Part shown: positions 46,311 through 54,623 of the stretch, in pieces
How positions within the stretch are numbered: the stretch's first letter is position 1
Layout of the letters: each line of letters begins with the position of its first letter
Origin: Pseudomonas sp. UBA4617
GTDB taxonomy: Bacteria; Pseudomonadota; Gammaproteobacteria; Pseudomonadales; Pseudomonadaceae
Reading direction: 5' to 3'
DNA: 64,000 bases
NCBI RefSeq assembly: GCF_002386445.1
Contig: NZ_DGIR01000021.1
Location: forward strand, 186,001 to 250,000
Made by a program: the position numbers and the translations under genes
The notes under the pieces: model-generated
The model's database searches: none
What the model was told of the DNA's origin: nothing
Seen by the model: the letters and a program-made list of their open reading frames with translations, nothing else

Positions 46311-46533
46311 CTACCAGACACGCTGCACCTCGGCCAGCTAGCCCTCCCCCAGGTCGGCGCCGACACAGGCCCGCGCCGGTTTGGCACAGCCCTGCAACCA
46401 GGGGTCGTACACCTCGTTGCCCCAGGTCGAAGTGCCGGTAGGCGGCGATCCACAGCTGCACCCGCGTCAACTGGTCCTTGCTTACCCTGGCTTCAGCCAT
46501 CAGCCTGTCGATCTGGGGCCTGAGTGGCATTTC
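46311..46533 (-). pseudogene. RidA-family remnant, truncated and frameshifted
   Basis: On the minus strand QIDRLMAEARVSKDQLTRVQ and LWIAAYRHFD match the middle of RidA/YjgF imine deaminases. A frame change near 46425 then restores NEVYDPWLQGCAKPARACVG, including the conserved Arg of the active site, and an in-frame TAG precedes LAEVQRVW. The first half of the gene is absent. It is therefore a decayed RidA gene squeezed between the BASS transporter and mmuM. Intact RidA proteins hydrolyse reactive enamines. Confidence 0.7.
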
Positions 46534-46585
46534 TTTAATGGCTGGGGCCAGGCGGGTGCGGCAGCCGTCCGGCCCCTTCATGGCT

Positions 46586-47485
46586 TCACAGCAGATTGCG
46601 CTTCAGCTCGGCAATGTGCTCCGGGCCGATGCCACAGCAGCCACCAACCATGCTGGCACCACGCTTGCGCCAGTCCGCGGCCCAGGCCAGGTAACCGGGC
46701 GGGTCGAGGTCTTCGCGCAGCTCATCCAGGCCGTCATTGGCGGTGGCTTCCTTCGGTTGCGGCGGGAAGGCGTTGGCATAGGCGCCGATGGCCACGTCAG
46801 CGTTGTGTCGCTCGATCACCGAGCGCGCCACATCCACTGCAGCGCCGATGACCTCGGGTTGGCTGCAGTTGAACAGCACGGCCGCCGCCCCCAGGCCAAC
46901 CACAGCTTCGATGGCCTCGGCCACCGGCTCGCCGGAACGCAGGCGCGGGGTTTCGTCCACGTCCTCGTCCTGCAAGGTGAACGATACCCAGAACGGCTTG
47001 CCGTCTTCCGGCAAGTGGGCGTGGATAGCCCGTACTTCGGCAACCGAGCTCTGGGTTTCGGCCAGCCACAGGTCGACATGCGGAGCCAAGCCCTGCAACA
47101 GCGGCGACAGCACTTCCTCGACGCGCTCGGGCTGGAACAGGTCCGGGCGGTAGGAACCGAACAGCGGCGGCAGCGAACCTGCAACCTTGACCGGGTGCGC
47201 GCCAACATCGGCCGCGTGCCGCGCCAGTTGCCCTGCGATATTGGCCAGCTGGCGCCCTTCCTTGGCAAAACGCTCCTCGCCAATGTGGAAAGGCACTACC
47301 GCATAACTGTTGCTGGTAATGACCTGGGCACCTGCGGCGATGAATGCGGCGTGAACGCCAACCACCGCTTCGGGCGCCTCGCTCAGCGCCAGGGCCGACC
47401 ATTCAGGCTGGCGAAACGGCGCCCCACTGCGCTGCAGTTCACGGCCCATGCCACCGTCGAGAATCACCATCGCTCGCTGTTTCAT
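46586..47485 (-). CDS. mmuM: Homocysteine S-methyltransferase (MmuM-like)
   Basis: The 299-residue enzyme transfers a methyl group, usually from S-methylmethionine, to homocysteine. The zinc site is intact: one Cys in LFNCSQPE and the GGCCGIGPEH pair near the C-terminus. The N-terminal ILDGGMGRELQR is typical. It is divergent from an amino-acid ABC transporter, with a palindromic AT-rich site between. This suggests a sulfur-amino-acid theme. The start at 47485 is likely; the next ATG is at 47470. Confidence 0.88.
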   Translation of the reverse strand: MKQRAMVILDGGMGRELQRSGAPFRQPEWSALALSEAPEAVVGVHAAFIAAGAQVITSNSYAVVPFHIGEERFAKEGRQLANIAGQLARHAADVGAHPVKVAGSLPPLFGSYRPDLFQPERVEEVLSPLLQGLAPHVDLWLAETQSSVAEVRAIHAHLPEDGKPFWVSFTLQDEDVDETPRLRSGEPVAEAIEAVVGLGAAAVLFNCSQPEVIGAAVDVARSVIERHNADVAIGAYANAFPPQPKEATANDGLDELREDLDPPGYLAWAADWRKRGASMVGGCCGIGPEHIAELKRNLL

Positions 47486-47506
47486 ATAACTACTCTGCAG
47501 GTTCTT

Positions 47507-47521
47507 ATGAATTAAATTCAT
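47507..47521. promoter_or_regulatory. Palindromic operator candidate between mmuM and the ABC transporter
   Basis: ATGAAT-taa-ATTCAT lies in a strongly AT-rich 100-base divergent promoter region. It would suit a regulator controlling both directions. Confidence 0.45.
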
Positions 47522-47588
47522 TATGTGAGTTTGGTTTATAACTATTAAATACACTTTCTCCTCATTGGCCAACATTTCAGGTATGTAC

Positions 47589-48410
47589 ATGCGTTTTTCT
47601 ACTGTGCTCGGTACGGGCCTCGTGCTGCTCGCGGCTGCTTCCCAGGCTTTTGCTGGCGCCACGCTGGAGCGGGTTGAATCGCGCAAGGAACTGGTCAACG
47701 TGCTGATGGAAAGCTACCCGCCATTCTCCTTCGTCAACGAGCAGAACCAGCTGGCTGGCTTCGACGTGGATGTGGCCAAGGCCGTGGCAGACAAGCTGGG
47801 CGTCAAGCTGCGCCTGGAGACCCCGTCGTGGGACGTGATCGCCGCTGGCCGCTGGAGTGGCCGCTATGACATCTGCATCTGCTCGATGACCCCAAGCAAG
47901 GCCCGCGCCGAAGTGTTCGACTTCCCGGTGGAGTACTACGCCTCGCCTGCAGTGATCGTGGTCAACGCCAAGGATGAGCGCATCCACGGTGCGAAGGACC
48001 TGGACGGCCGCAAGGTCGGCCTGACCAGTGCATCGAGCTACGAGAGCTACCTGAACAAGAACCTGGTGATCGAAGGCAAGGAAGAGCAGAAGATCGACTA
48101 CCCCTTCGACTTCGTGCAGATCGCGCCGTACGACACCGACAACGTCGCCTTCCAGGACCTGGGCCTGGGCGCCGGCGTGCGCCTGGACGCCATCCTCACC
48201 AACCTGGTGACCGCGCAGCCGCGCCTGGACCAGGACAAGCGCTTCAAGCTGGCCGGCGCCCCGCTGTACGAAGAGCCGAACTCGGTGGCCATCGAAAAAG
48301 GCGACCCCGAGTGGGATGCCAAGGTACGCCAGGTGTTTGCCGAGCTGAAGGCTGATGGCACCCTGGCCAAGCTGTCGCAGAAATGGATCGGCGCCGATAT
48401 CAGCAAATGA
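47589..48410 (+). CDS. Amino-acid ABC transporter substrate-binding protein
   Basis: The 273-residue periplasmic protein has a signal peptide (VLGTGLVLLAAASQAFAG) and a family 3 solute-binding fold (VLMESYPPFSFVNEQNQLAGFDVDVAKAVADKLG, DICICSMTPSKARAEVFDF). It is probably specific for an amino acid, perhaps a sulfur one given mmuM. It overlaps the permease gene by ATGA. AGG seven bases before the ATG at 47589 supports that start. Confidence 0.9.
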   Translation: MRFSTVLGTGLVLLAAASQAFAGATLERVESRKELVNVLMESYPPFSFVNEQNQLAGFDVDVAKAVADKLGVKLRLETPSWDVIAAGRWSGRYDICICSMTPSKARAEVFDFPVEYYASPAVIVVNAKDERIHGAKDLDGRKVGLTSASSYESYLNKNLVIEGKEEQKIDYPFDFVQIAPYDTDNVAFQDLGLGAGVRLDAILTNLVTAQPRLDQDKRFKLAGAPLYEEPNSVAIEKGDPEWDAKVRQVFAELKADGTLAKLSQKWIGADISK

Positions 48411-49228
48411 GCACTTTCCCCCCGCCCCTCAAGCCCGTGGTGAAAACCACGGGTGCCAGCCTGTTAGGCTTTCGTACCCGCTTGCTGTTGACCTGGTTGG
48501 CGCTGTTCGGCCTGTTCGTCGCGTTTTTCCTCAGCTTCGACCTGAAGTTCTCGATCATCCTGGAGAAGTTCCCCAACCTTGCCGGTTTCAAGCTGGGGCC
48601 AAACGGCTTTCTCCAGGGTGCGGCGCTGACCCTGTTCCTGTGCCTGTGTTCGATGCTGGCGTCGGTGCTGTTCGGCTTTGCCGCGGCCTTGGCGCGCTTG
48701 TCGAACAGTGCGGTGCTGGTGGGCATCGCCAGCTTCTACACCTCGTTCTTCCGCGGCACGCCGCTGCTGATCCAGATCCTGCTGATCTACCTGGGCCTGC
48801 CACAGCTAGGCCTGGTGCCGGGCGCCATCAGTGCCGGCATCATCGCCCTGTCGCTGAACTACGGCGCCTACCTGAGCGAGATCTTCCGCGCCGGCATCCT
48901 CGGTGTCGCCCGCGGGCAGCGTGAAGCGGCGCTGGCGCTGGGCATGCGCACGCCGCAGATCTTCTGGCACATCGTCCTGCCCCAGGCCATGCGCGTGATC
49001 ATTCCACCGACGGCCAACCAGTTCATCTCGATGCTCAAGGACTCGTCGCTGATCTCGGTGATGGGCGTCTGGGAGGTGATGTTCCTGGCGCAGTCGTACG
49101 GGCGCTCGAGCTATCGCTACCTGGAGATGCTGACCACGGCAGCAGTCATCTACTGGGTGCTGTCGATACTGCTGGAACTGGTGCAGGCGCGGCTGGAGCG
49201 GCATTTTGGCCGGGCTTATCAGCGCTGA
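48407..49228 (+). CDS. Amino-acid ABC transporter permease
   Basis: The 273-residue inner-membrane protein has five or so helices and the polar-amino-acid permease motif EAALALGMRTPQIFWHIVLPQA that contacts the ATPase. FFRGTPLLIQILLIYLGLP is also typical. No ATPase gene follows; a perfect REP hairpin and a convergent gene close the operon. The ATPase must be supplied from elsewhere in the genome. Confidence 0.92.
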   Translation: MSTFPPPLKPVVKTTGASLLGFRTRLLLTWLALFGLFVAFFLSFDLKFSIILEKFPNLAGFKLGPNGFLQGAALTLFLCLCSMLASVLFGFAAALARLSNSAVLVGIASFYTSFFRGTPLLIQILLIYLGLPQLGLVPGAISAGIIALSLNYGAYLSEIFRAGILGVARGQREAALALGMRTPQIFWHIVLPQAMRVIIPPTANQFISMLKDSSLISVMGVWEVMFLAQSYGRSSYRYLEMLTTAAVIYWVLSILLELVQARLERHFGRAYQR

Positions 49229-49252
49229 GGGCCAGGCTCGGTAGGCAGCTTG

Positions 49253-49282
49253 CTGTGGGAGCGGGTGCGCCCGCTCCCACAG
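49253..49282. terminator. Perfect REP palindrome between convergent genes
   Basis: CTGTGGGAGCGGG-tgcg-CCCGCTCCCACAG has 13-base arms and sits between the permease and malate dehydrogenase genes, so it can stop transcription from both sides. Confidence 0.7.
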
Positions 49283-49286
49283 AGAG

Positions 49287-50216
49287 TCACAGCGCTTTCA
49301 TTTCGGCGATATCCCGCGCCACCTGATCGGCCGACTGGTCGAACATCGCCTGCTCCTGCGTATCCAACGGCAGCTCGATCACCCGCGCCAGCCCCTCCTC
49401 TGCCAGTACGCAAGGCACGCCCATGGCAATATCCTTGCGCCCATACTCGCCCTGCAGAATCGCTACTGCCGGCAAGATGCGGTTTCGCCCGTTGGCGATC
49501 GCATCCACCATCTGCGCAATGGCCACACCCGGCGCATCACAGGCGCTGCCCAGTTTCTTCAAGCCAAGGATCTCGCCGCCACCTTTGCGCGTGCGCTCGA
49601 CGATCTGCTCGATCTGCTCACCGGACAGGAAGTGCGACAACGGCACCGAGCCGATCTGGCAGTAGCGCATCAGCGGCACCATGCTGTCGCCATGCCCGCC
49701 CAGCACCAGCGCGGTGATATCGCGGGCCGAGAAACCGGTCTGCTCGGCGATGAAGCACTTCATCCGCGCGGTATCCAGCACACCGGCCTGGCCGAACACC
49801 TTGTTGCGCCCTTGCCCGCTGAGGCTCCAGGCGCGGTAGGTGAGCACGTCGACCGGGTTGGACACTACCAGCACTGTAGCCGCCGGCGCATGATGCTTGA
49901 TGTCCGCCATGATGCCGTCGAGGATGGGCAGGTTGGTCGCGAGTACATCCTGACGCGACTGGCCCGGCTTACGTGGCACGCCTGCGGTGATCACCACCAG
50001 CTCGGAACCCTGCAACAACTCGGCGTGGCCGCCGCCATGCACGCGGGTATCGGAACCTGATTCGACTGCCGCTTGCCACACGTCCAGCGCCTTGCCCTTG
50101 GCCATTTCACCCTGCACGTCCATCAGCACCAGTTCACGGCACAGCTCGTCCCGGGCAATGATCTGCGCCGCCGCCTCGCCGACAATGCCGGCGCCTACGA
50201 TTGACAGTTTGTTCAC
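49287..50216 (-). CDS. mdh: Malate dehydrogenase (LDH-like type)
   Basis: The 309-residue NAD-dependent dehydrogenase oxidises malate to oxaloacetate. The nucleotide fold IVGAGIVGEAAAQ, the VVITAGVPRKPGQSR loop with substrate-binding Arg, VSNPVDVLTY, and the catalytic His in LGGHGDSMVP are intact. The Arg-rich loop points to malate, not lactate. The start is GTG at 50216 with GGGAGGTG upstream. Most pseudomonads use malate:quinone oxidoreductase as well. Confidence 0.9.
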   Translation of the reverse strand: MNKLSIVGAGIVGEAAAQIIARDELCRELVLMDVQGEMAKGKALDVWQAAVESGSDTRVHGGGHAELLQGSELVVITAGVPRKPGQSRQDVLATNLPILDGIMADIKHHAPAATVLVVSNPVDVLTYRAWSLSGQGRNKVFGQAGVLDTARMKCFIAEQTGFSARDITALVLGGHGDSMVPLMRYCQIGSVPLSHFLSGEQIEQIVERTRKGGGEILGLKKLGSACDAPGVAIAQMVDAIANGRNRILPAVAILQGEYGRKDIAMGVPCVLAEEGLARVIELPLDTQEQAMFDQSADQVARDIAEMKAL

Positions 50217-50264
50217 CTGACACCTCCCAGCGGCGCGCGCCACCAGGAACACGCCTGCGTATAG

Positions 50265-50410
50265 AGATGAAGTATTGCCTGCCGGGGCTGAATGGCCAGT
50301 GGCGGGACGATGCACGGTAGTGACGACTGACCAGCTCAGCGCGCTCCAGCCAGCGCAGGGGCTTGCTCAACATGCGCTGGGGAGTGCCTATCATCTGCCG
50401 CTCGATGTCG
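50265..50410 (-). pseudogene. HxlR-like winged-helix remnant
   Basis: On the minus strand the frame reads DIERQMIGTPQRMLSKPLRW, then LERAELVSRHYR, and ends near FSPGRQYFI. This matches the HxlR recognition-helix and wing pattern (I-GISQRML-LR-LE-GLV-R). The rest of the domain is missing. It is a likely fossil of a regulator next to malate dehydrogenase. The remainder of the 50217-50535 gap shows no gene. Confidence 0.4.
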
Positions 50411-50535
50411 GCGCGGTGCATCGTGCCGTATACCCCTGACGCACGCAGAGTCCCCAACGACCAGCAATTGCCCAGGCCGAGGCGTGGCCGACAGCCGGCG
50501 CGTTCAATGAGCGGCCTGCGATTGAGTGATAAGCG

Positions 50536-51270
50536 CTACAACAGCTGGCGAATGCCCGACAGCGCCAGCAGGTGACCGGGGTAGAACCAGTAGCTCCACT
50601 GCGTGACGGGCCAGACCTTGAACGGCAGGCGGGCCCGGAACAGGGCCAACCCAAGCAGCGGCGCCAGGGCTGCGGTCAGCAGCGCCAGGATCGCGAATGG
50701 CTCAAGCTGCGCAGCCCGCTCGAAGAGGTCGGTTCGCGTGTTGATCAGCACGCACAAAGCGACCGGGATGACCAGAAACCGCTCGGGGCGCTTGATTGCC
50801 AGCACCAGGGCCGCAGGGAGCAATACTCCGTAAAAACCGTACATCAACGGTTCGCTCAACACATAGCCCGCCACCATCGCAGCACCCGCCACCAGCAGGC
50901 TTTCGAGGGTGCGGTGCTGCACTCCCCAAGCGACCATGAGGCCCAGCGCCAGGGTGACCAGCACGTTGAAGGTTTCCGAACTGCCGGCCAGCCGGTAAGG
51001 CACTTCGGAAAGCGCAGCGAACAGCAGCAGAAGTGCGAGGTAGCGACCGTTGCTGCGGGTGAACAACTCGCCTTGCGGGTTTCGCGAGACATTGATCGCC
51101 ACTGCCAGGCAGAACAAGGGAAAGGACAGGCGGCCGAGCACGAACAGGCCAGAGGTCGCTGGCCAGGCCAACCGCATGTGGTCGAGCACCATGGTGACCA
51201 AGGCGATCCACTTGATCAGGTCCTGGCCGGTGTGCCGCGCTGCCACCGGGCAAACGGGGTCCGGCGTCAT
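50536..51270 (-). CDS. TraX-family membrane protein
   Basis: The 244-residue protein has about eight helices and the TraX opening (DLIKWIALVTMVLDHMRL) with GRLSFPLFCLAVA. TraX of F plasmids acetylates pilin; chromosomal relatives act on unknown substrates. The conserved motif YWFYPGHLLAL is at the C-terminus. Its start overlaps the stop of the YqaA-like gene by four bases, so the two form an operon. Confidence 0.85.
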   Translation of the reverse strand: MTPDPVCPVAARHTGQDLIKWIALVTMVLDHMRLAWPATSGLFVLGRLSFPLFCLAVAINVSRNPQGELFTRSNGRYLALLLLFAALSEVPYRLAGSSETFNVLVTLALGLMVAWGVQHRTLESLLVAGAAMVAGYVLSEPLMYGFYGVLLPAALVLAIKRPERFLVIPVALCVLINTRTDLFERAAQLEPFAILALLTAALAPLLGLALFRARLPFKVWPVTQWSYWFYPGHLLALSGIRQLL

Positions 51271-51707
51271 GGCATGCCCCCGAGCACCACAAGCGTCAGC
51301 GCCAGGTAACGCCCGCCCTTGGCCAGGATGACCAGCAGCAGGAACCGCCAGAACGGTTCGCGCATGACCCCGGCCACCAGGGTGATCGGATCGCCGATCA
51401 GCGGCACCCAGCTCAGCAGCAGTGACCAGTATCCGTAGCGCCGGTACATGACCTGCGCCTTCTCCAGCTTGGCCTCGCTGACCGGGAACCAGCGCTTGTG
51501 GCGGAAATGTTCGACGCCCCGGCCAAGCACCCAGTTCACCACTGAGCCAAGCACGTTGCCGGCAGTGGCCACCGCGACCAGTAGCACCGCCAGGTAGTGC
51601 CCGGACACCAGCATCGCGACCAGCGCCGCTTCCGATTGCATGGGCAACACGGTTGCCGCTGCAAACGCGGCCAGGAACAGCCCGAGGTAGCTGGTGAGTT
51701 CGAACAC
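51267..51707 (-). CDS. YqaA/DedA-like membrane protein
   Basis: The 146-residue inner-membrane protein has four to five helices and the SNARE-associated (DedA) core (LPMQSEAALVAMLVSG, GSVVNWVLGRG, RRYGYWSLLLSWVPLIGDPITLVAG). DedA relatives move lipids across membranes; YqaA proteins have no firm function. The start is GTG at 51707. The 51708-51995 gap contains no recognisable gene. Confidence 0.85.
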   Translation of the reverse strand: MFELTSYLGLFLAAFAAATVLPMQSEAALVAMLVSGHYLAVLLVAVATAGNVLGSVVNWVLGRGVEHFRHKRWFPVSEAKLEKAQVMYRRYGYWSLLLSWVPLIGDPITLVAGVMREPFWRFLLLVILAKGGRYLALTLVVLGGMP

Positions 51708-51995
51708 GGCGCTACAGGTACCTGGTGATCTGCTTGCATTTGAGGAGCGGCCGATTGCTGTTGGGGCTCGGCCAGCGGGACGTTTCGCTGGCGATGCTAG
51801 CCCCCCTTGGGGAGAGGGTCAACGCGACATGGCCTGTACTTGCCTGAGGAGGCAACCAACCTTCCGAGGGACCGGGTATAGAGCGTATCCTCGCAAACTT
51901 GTGAGAAAGCAATGGCAATCACAGCCAACTGACTACAGTTGCCGGGGGCATCTTCGATGGGCTGCTGACGGCTTTCGCAAGTAAGGAAATCGAAA

Positions 51996-53366
51996 ATGAT
52001 TGATAGCCCCTCCGCCGCGAGCGAACAGTCAAAGCCGCACGCCGCCTTGCGGCCGGTCGGCCTGTTCGAGGCCTTCCTGTTCTGGCTCAAGCTGGGTTTC
52101 ATCAGCTTTGGCGGGCCCGCCGGGCAGATTTCGATCATGCACCAGGAGCTGGTGGAGCGCCGCCGCTGGATCAGCGAAAAGCGTTTCCTGCATGCACTGA
52201 ACTACTGCATGCTGCTGCCCGGCCCCGAGGCCCAGCAGCTCGCCACGTACATCGGCTGGCTGATGCACCGCACCTGGGGCGGCGTGATTGCCGGCGCGTT
52301 GTTCGTGCTGCCTTCACTGTTCATCCTGATTGGCTTGTCCTGGGTCTACATCGTCTTCGGCGATGTGCCGGTGGTCGCCGGCATCTTCTATGGCATCAAG
52401 CCGGCGGTCACCGCCATCGTCGTTCACGCGGCCCACCGGATCGGCTCGCGGGCGCTGAAGAACGCCTGGCTGTGGGCCATGGCCGCGGCCTCGTTCGTGG
52501 CCATCTTCGCGCTCAACGTGCCGTTCCCGCTGATCGTGCTGGCCGCCGCGCTGATCGGCTATGCAGGCGGCCGCTTTGCCCCGGACAAGTTCGTGATCGG
52601 TGGTGGCCATGGCGCAGCGGAGAACAGCTATGGCCCGGCGCTGATCGATGACGACACACCGACGCCCGAACATGCCCGTTTCAGCTGGGGTCACCTGCTG
52701 CGCCTGCTGCTGGTCGGTGCTGCGCTGTGGTGCCTGCCCATGGCGCTGCTGACCTTGACGTTTGGCTGGGGTGCGACCCTGACCCAGATGGGCTGGTTCT
52801 TTACCAAGGCGGCGCTGTTGACCTTTGGCGGGGCCTACGCCGTGTTGCCCTATGTCTACCAGGGCGCAGTCGGGCATTACGGCTGGCTGTCACCGGCGCA
52901 GATGATCGACGGGCTCGCCCTGGGTGAAACCACGCCAGGGCCACTGATCATGGTGGTGGCTTTCGTCGGTTTCGTTGGGGGTTACCTGCACCCGATGTTT
53001 GGCGCGGAACACCCGTTCCTCGCTGGCGCGGTCGCGGCCAGCCTGGTCACCTGGTTCACCTTCCTGCCGTCGTTCCTGTTCATTCTCGGCGGTGGGCCGC
53101 TGGTGGAATCGACGCATAACGAGGTGAAGTTCACTGCGCCGCTGACCGGGATTACGGCGGCGGTGGTCGGGGTGATCCTGAACCTGGCGATGTTCTTCGG
53201 CTATCACGTGCTTTGGCCGAAGGGGTTCGCTGGCGCGTTCGACTGGCCTTCGGCAGTGATTGCGGTTGCGGCGGCGGTGGCCTTGTTCCGCTTCAAGCGG
53301 AGGGTGATACAGGTGCTGTTTGGCTGTGCCGTGCTTGGCCTGGTGGTGCATTTGCTGCGGGTTTGA
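51996..53366 (+). CDS. chrA: ChrA: chromate efflux transporter
   Basis: The 456-residue inner-membrane protein is the two-domain CHR type. Each half repeats the family pattern (FLFWLKLGFISFGGPAGQI and FFTKAALLTFGGAYAVLPYV, with LLPGPEAQQLA and ALGETTPGPLI). It exports chromate, probably driven by the proton gradient. AAGGAA precedes the ATG. It is alone, without chrB. Directly downstream begins a zone of broken genes. Confidence 0.93.
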   Translation: MIDSPSAASEQSKPHAALRPVGLFEAFLFWLKLGFISFGGPAGQISIMHQELVERRRWISEKRFLHALNYCMLLPGPEAQQLATYIGWLMHRTWGGVIAGALFVLPSLFILIGLSWVYIVFGDVPVVAGIFYGIKPAVTAIVVHAAHRIGSRALKNAWLWAMAAASFVAIFALNVPFPLIVLAAALIGYAGGRFAPDKFVIGGGHGAAENSYGPALIDDDTPTPEHARFSWGHLLRLLLVGAALWCLPMALLTLTFGWGATLTQMGWFFTKAALLTFGGAYAVLPYVYQGAVGHYGWLSPAQMIDGLALGETTPGPLIMVVAFVGFVGGYLHPMFGAEHPFLAGAVAASLVTWFTFLPSFLFILGGGPLVESTHNEVKFTAPLTGITAAVVGVILNLAMFFGYHVLWPKGFAGAFDWPSAVIAVAAAVALFRFKRRVIQVLFGCAVLGLVVHLLRV

Positions 53367-53392
53367 AACCAGGGGCAATTCACAGCCCCTGC

Positions 53393-53530
53393 TCAACGAG
53401 GAACGACCTGCCACAACTCGGAGATCACCTGGACGAACCCGAAAGTGCCGATGGCGACTGCGGAAACGGCCGAGATGATGCGCATGAAGGAAACCGGCAT
53501 TTTCTTGCGCAGTGGCCACCGGACCAACCC
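53393..53530 (-). pseudogene. C-terminal remnant of a membrane protein
   Basis: On the minus strand the frame ends with NGLVRWPLRKKMPVSFMRI, then ISAVSAVAIGTFGFVQVISE, then LWQVVPR and a TGA. A basic loop followed by one hydrophobic helix before the stop is the tail of a typical inner-membrane protein. Its upstream part is replaced by an MFS fragment on the other strand. The family is unclear. Confidence 0.4.
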
Positions 53531-53800
53531 ATTGTTGACGATGAAGGTCGGCCTGGTGTTGCAGATCGCCACCTATGCCCTGTTCGCCACGGGCGTGTCC
53601 GCCGCGCCCGCACTCTGCGCGCTGAGCCTGGCGCTAGGAGTGAGCAAGGCGTTCTTCACACCTGCGGCAAAGGCCGCCCTCGTCGCCCTGACACCGGGCG
53701 ACAGCCACTACCTGCTGTTTTCCTTCCGAAGCACGGTCAACAACCTCGGCGTGGCGGTGGCGGCGCTGGGGGTGCTACTGGCCGTACGCGCGCCCTCGGC
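53526..53800 (+). pseudogene. MFS transporter fragment
   Basis: A 122-codon open frame (53445-53813) contains an internal piece of an MFS transporter from about 53526: NPLLTMKVGLVLQIATYALF, ALGVSKAFFTPAAKAALVAL, then FSFRSTVNNLGVAVAALGVL. This corresponds to helices 3-5 of an intact exporter. Both the N-terminal and the larger C-terminal parts are missing. It runs straight into a GNAT gene fragment in another frame. Confidence 0.65.
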
Positions 53801-53802
53801 GC

Positions 53803-54118
53803 CATCACGCTGACGCTGGACAAGACCCGCCTGGACATCCCTTACGGCCACGGCTTCCTCACCACCTCGACCTGGGCCGCCGGCATCTCCCTGTGCGACG
53901 TCTTCGTTGACGAAGCGTACCGGGGTCGGGGCCTGGGGCGGCGCCTGTCGGAAACGTTGCTCGAAGTACCCGAGGTCCGTTCGCTCCGGCGCATCCTCCT
54001 GGCCACTACCACCGCTCCCTGGTTGTATGAAAAGATCGGCTTCACGCCGGTCAACCGGCCCAACTACCTGTGGCAACTCCACCGCCCGGACGTATACGCC
54101 CAGCCTTCCACCACGTGA
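53803..54118 (+). pseudogene. GNAT acetyltransferase with internal deletion
   Basis: The frame starts near ITLTLDKTRLDI, then TTSTWAAGIS, and jumps directly to LCDVFVDEAYRGRGLG, SLRRILLATTTAPWLYEKIG and FTPVNRPNY, ending at a TGA. In intact relatives about 40 residues (two beta strands) separate the WAAGI segment from DVFV. The acetyl-CoA loop RGRGLG is kept, but the central sheet is lost. No clear start codon is seen. Confidence 0.6.
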
Positions 54119-54124
54119 AATGAC

Positions 54125-54496
54125 TCAAGCGGATATCGAGAAGATCGGCAGGTCGCTGCTGGCGCGGATCTCACGTAGGCTGACTGAAGTCTTGATCTGT
54201 TTGACGCATTTGAGCGAACGCAACGTCAGCTCGACGAACTGCGAATAGATCTCCATGTTCGGGCAGACGATGTAGACCAGGAAATCGAAGTCGCCGGTGA
54301 CGTTGTACAGCGCCATCACTTCGGGCGAGGCGGTCAGCCGCTGTTCGAGGTCACGGGTGCATTCGGGGGTATGGGAATCCACCGACAGCTGGATGAATGC
54401 CGTGATGTCGAAGCCCAGCACTTGCTTGTCGAGGATCGCCTGGTAGCGCTTGATATAGCCGTCGTCTTCCAGCCGCTTGAGCCGGTTTTTGCCGTT
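54125..54496 (-). pseudogene. Lrp/AsnC-family regulator lacking its 5' end
   Basis: The minus-strand frame keeps the end of the DNA-binding domain (NRLKRLEDDGYIKRYQAILD) and the full RAM ligand-binding domain (KQVLGFDITAFIQLSVDSH, VTGDFDFLVYIVCPNMEIYS, ending ASSDLPIFSIS). Upstream of about 54496 the sequence stops matching any Lrp protein, and roughly 45 N-terminal residues including the first helices are missing. This break coincides with a drop in GC, marking an insertion or recombination junction. Confidence 0.7.
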
Positions 54497-54623
54497 AGAT
54501 CCCGCGTTTCGAGCGCCAGAAATTAGAAGCCTTTTGATTCAACTAATGGAATATCTATAAAAAGATCAGTTAGTTATGGCTATCGACAAATAGGATGAGA
54601 CTTTATTTGCATCCCAAATCAAT
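54497..54623. other. AT-rich island junction
   Basis: This short stretch is clearly AT-richer than the flanks (for example ggaatatctataaaaagatc). It carries weak inverted repeats (AACTAA at 54541 and TTAGTT at 54570; GGATG and CATCC near 54593-54615). No gene, integrase or tRNA is seen. The second repeat could serve as a weak terminator for hipB. Confidence 0.5.

Noticed and set aside
50134..50457. 107-codon frame read as an intact gene
   Set aside because: Half of it overlaps mdh in another frame; only the HxlR-like middle looks protein-like, so it is listed as a remnant.
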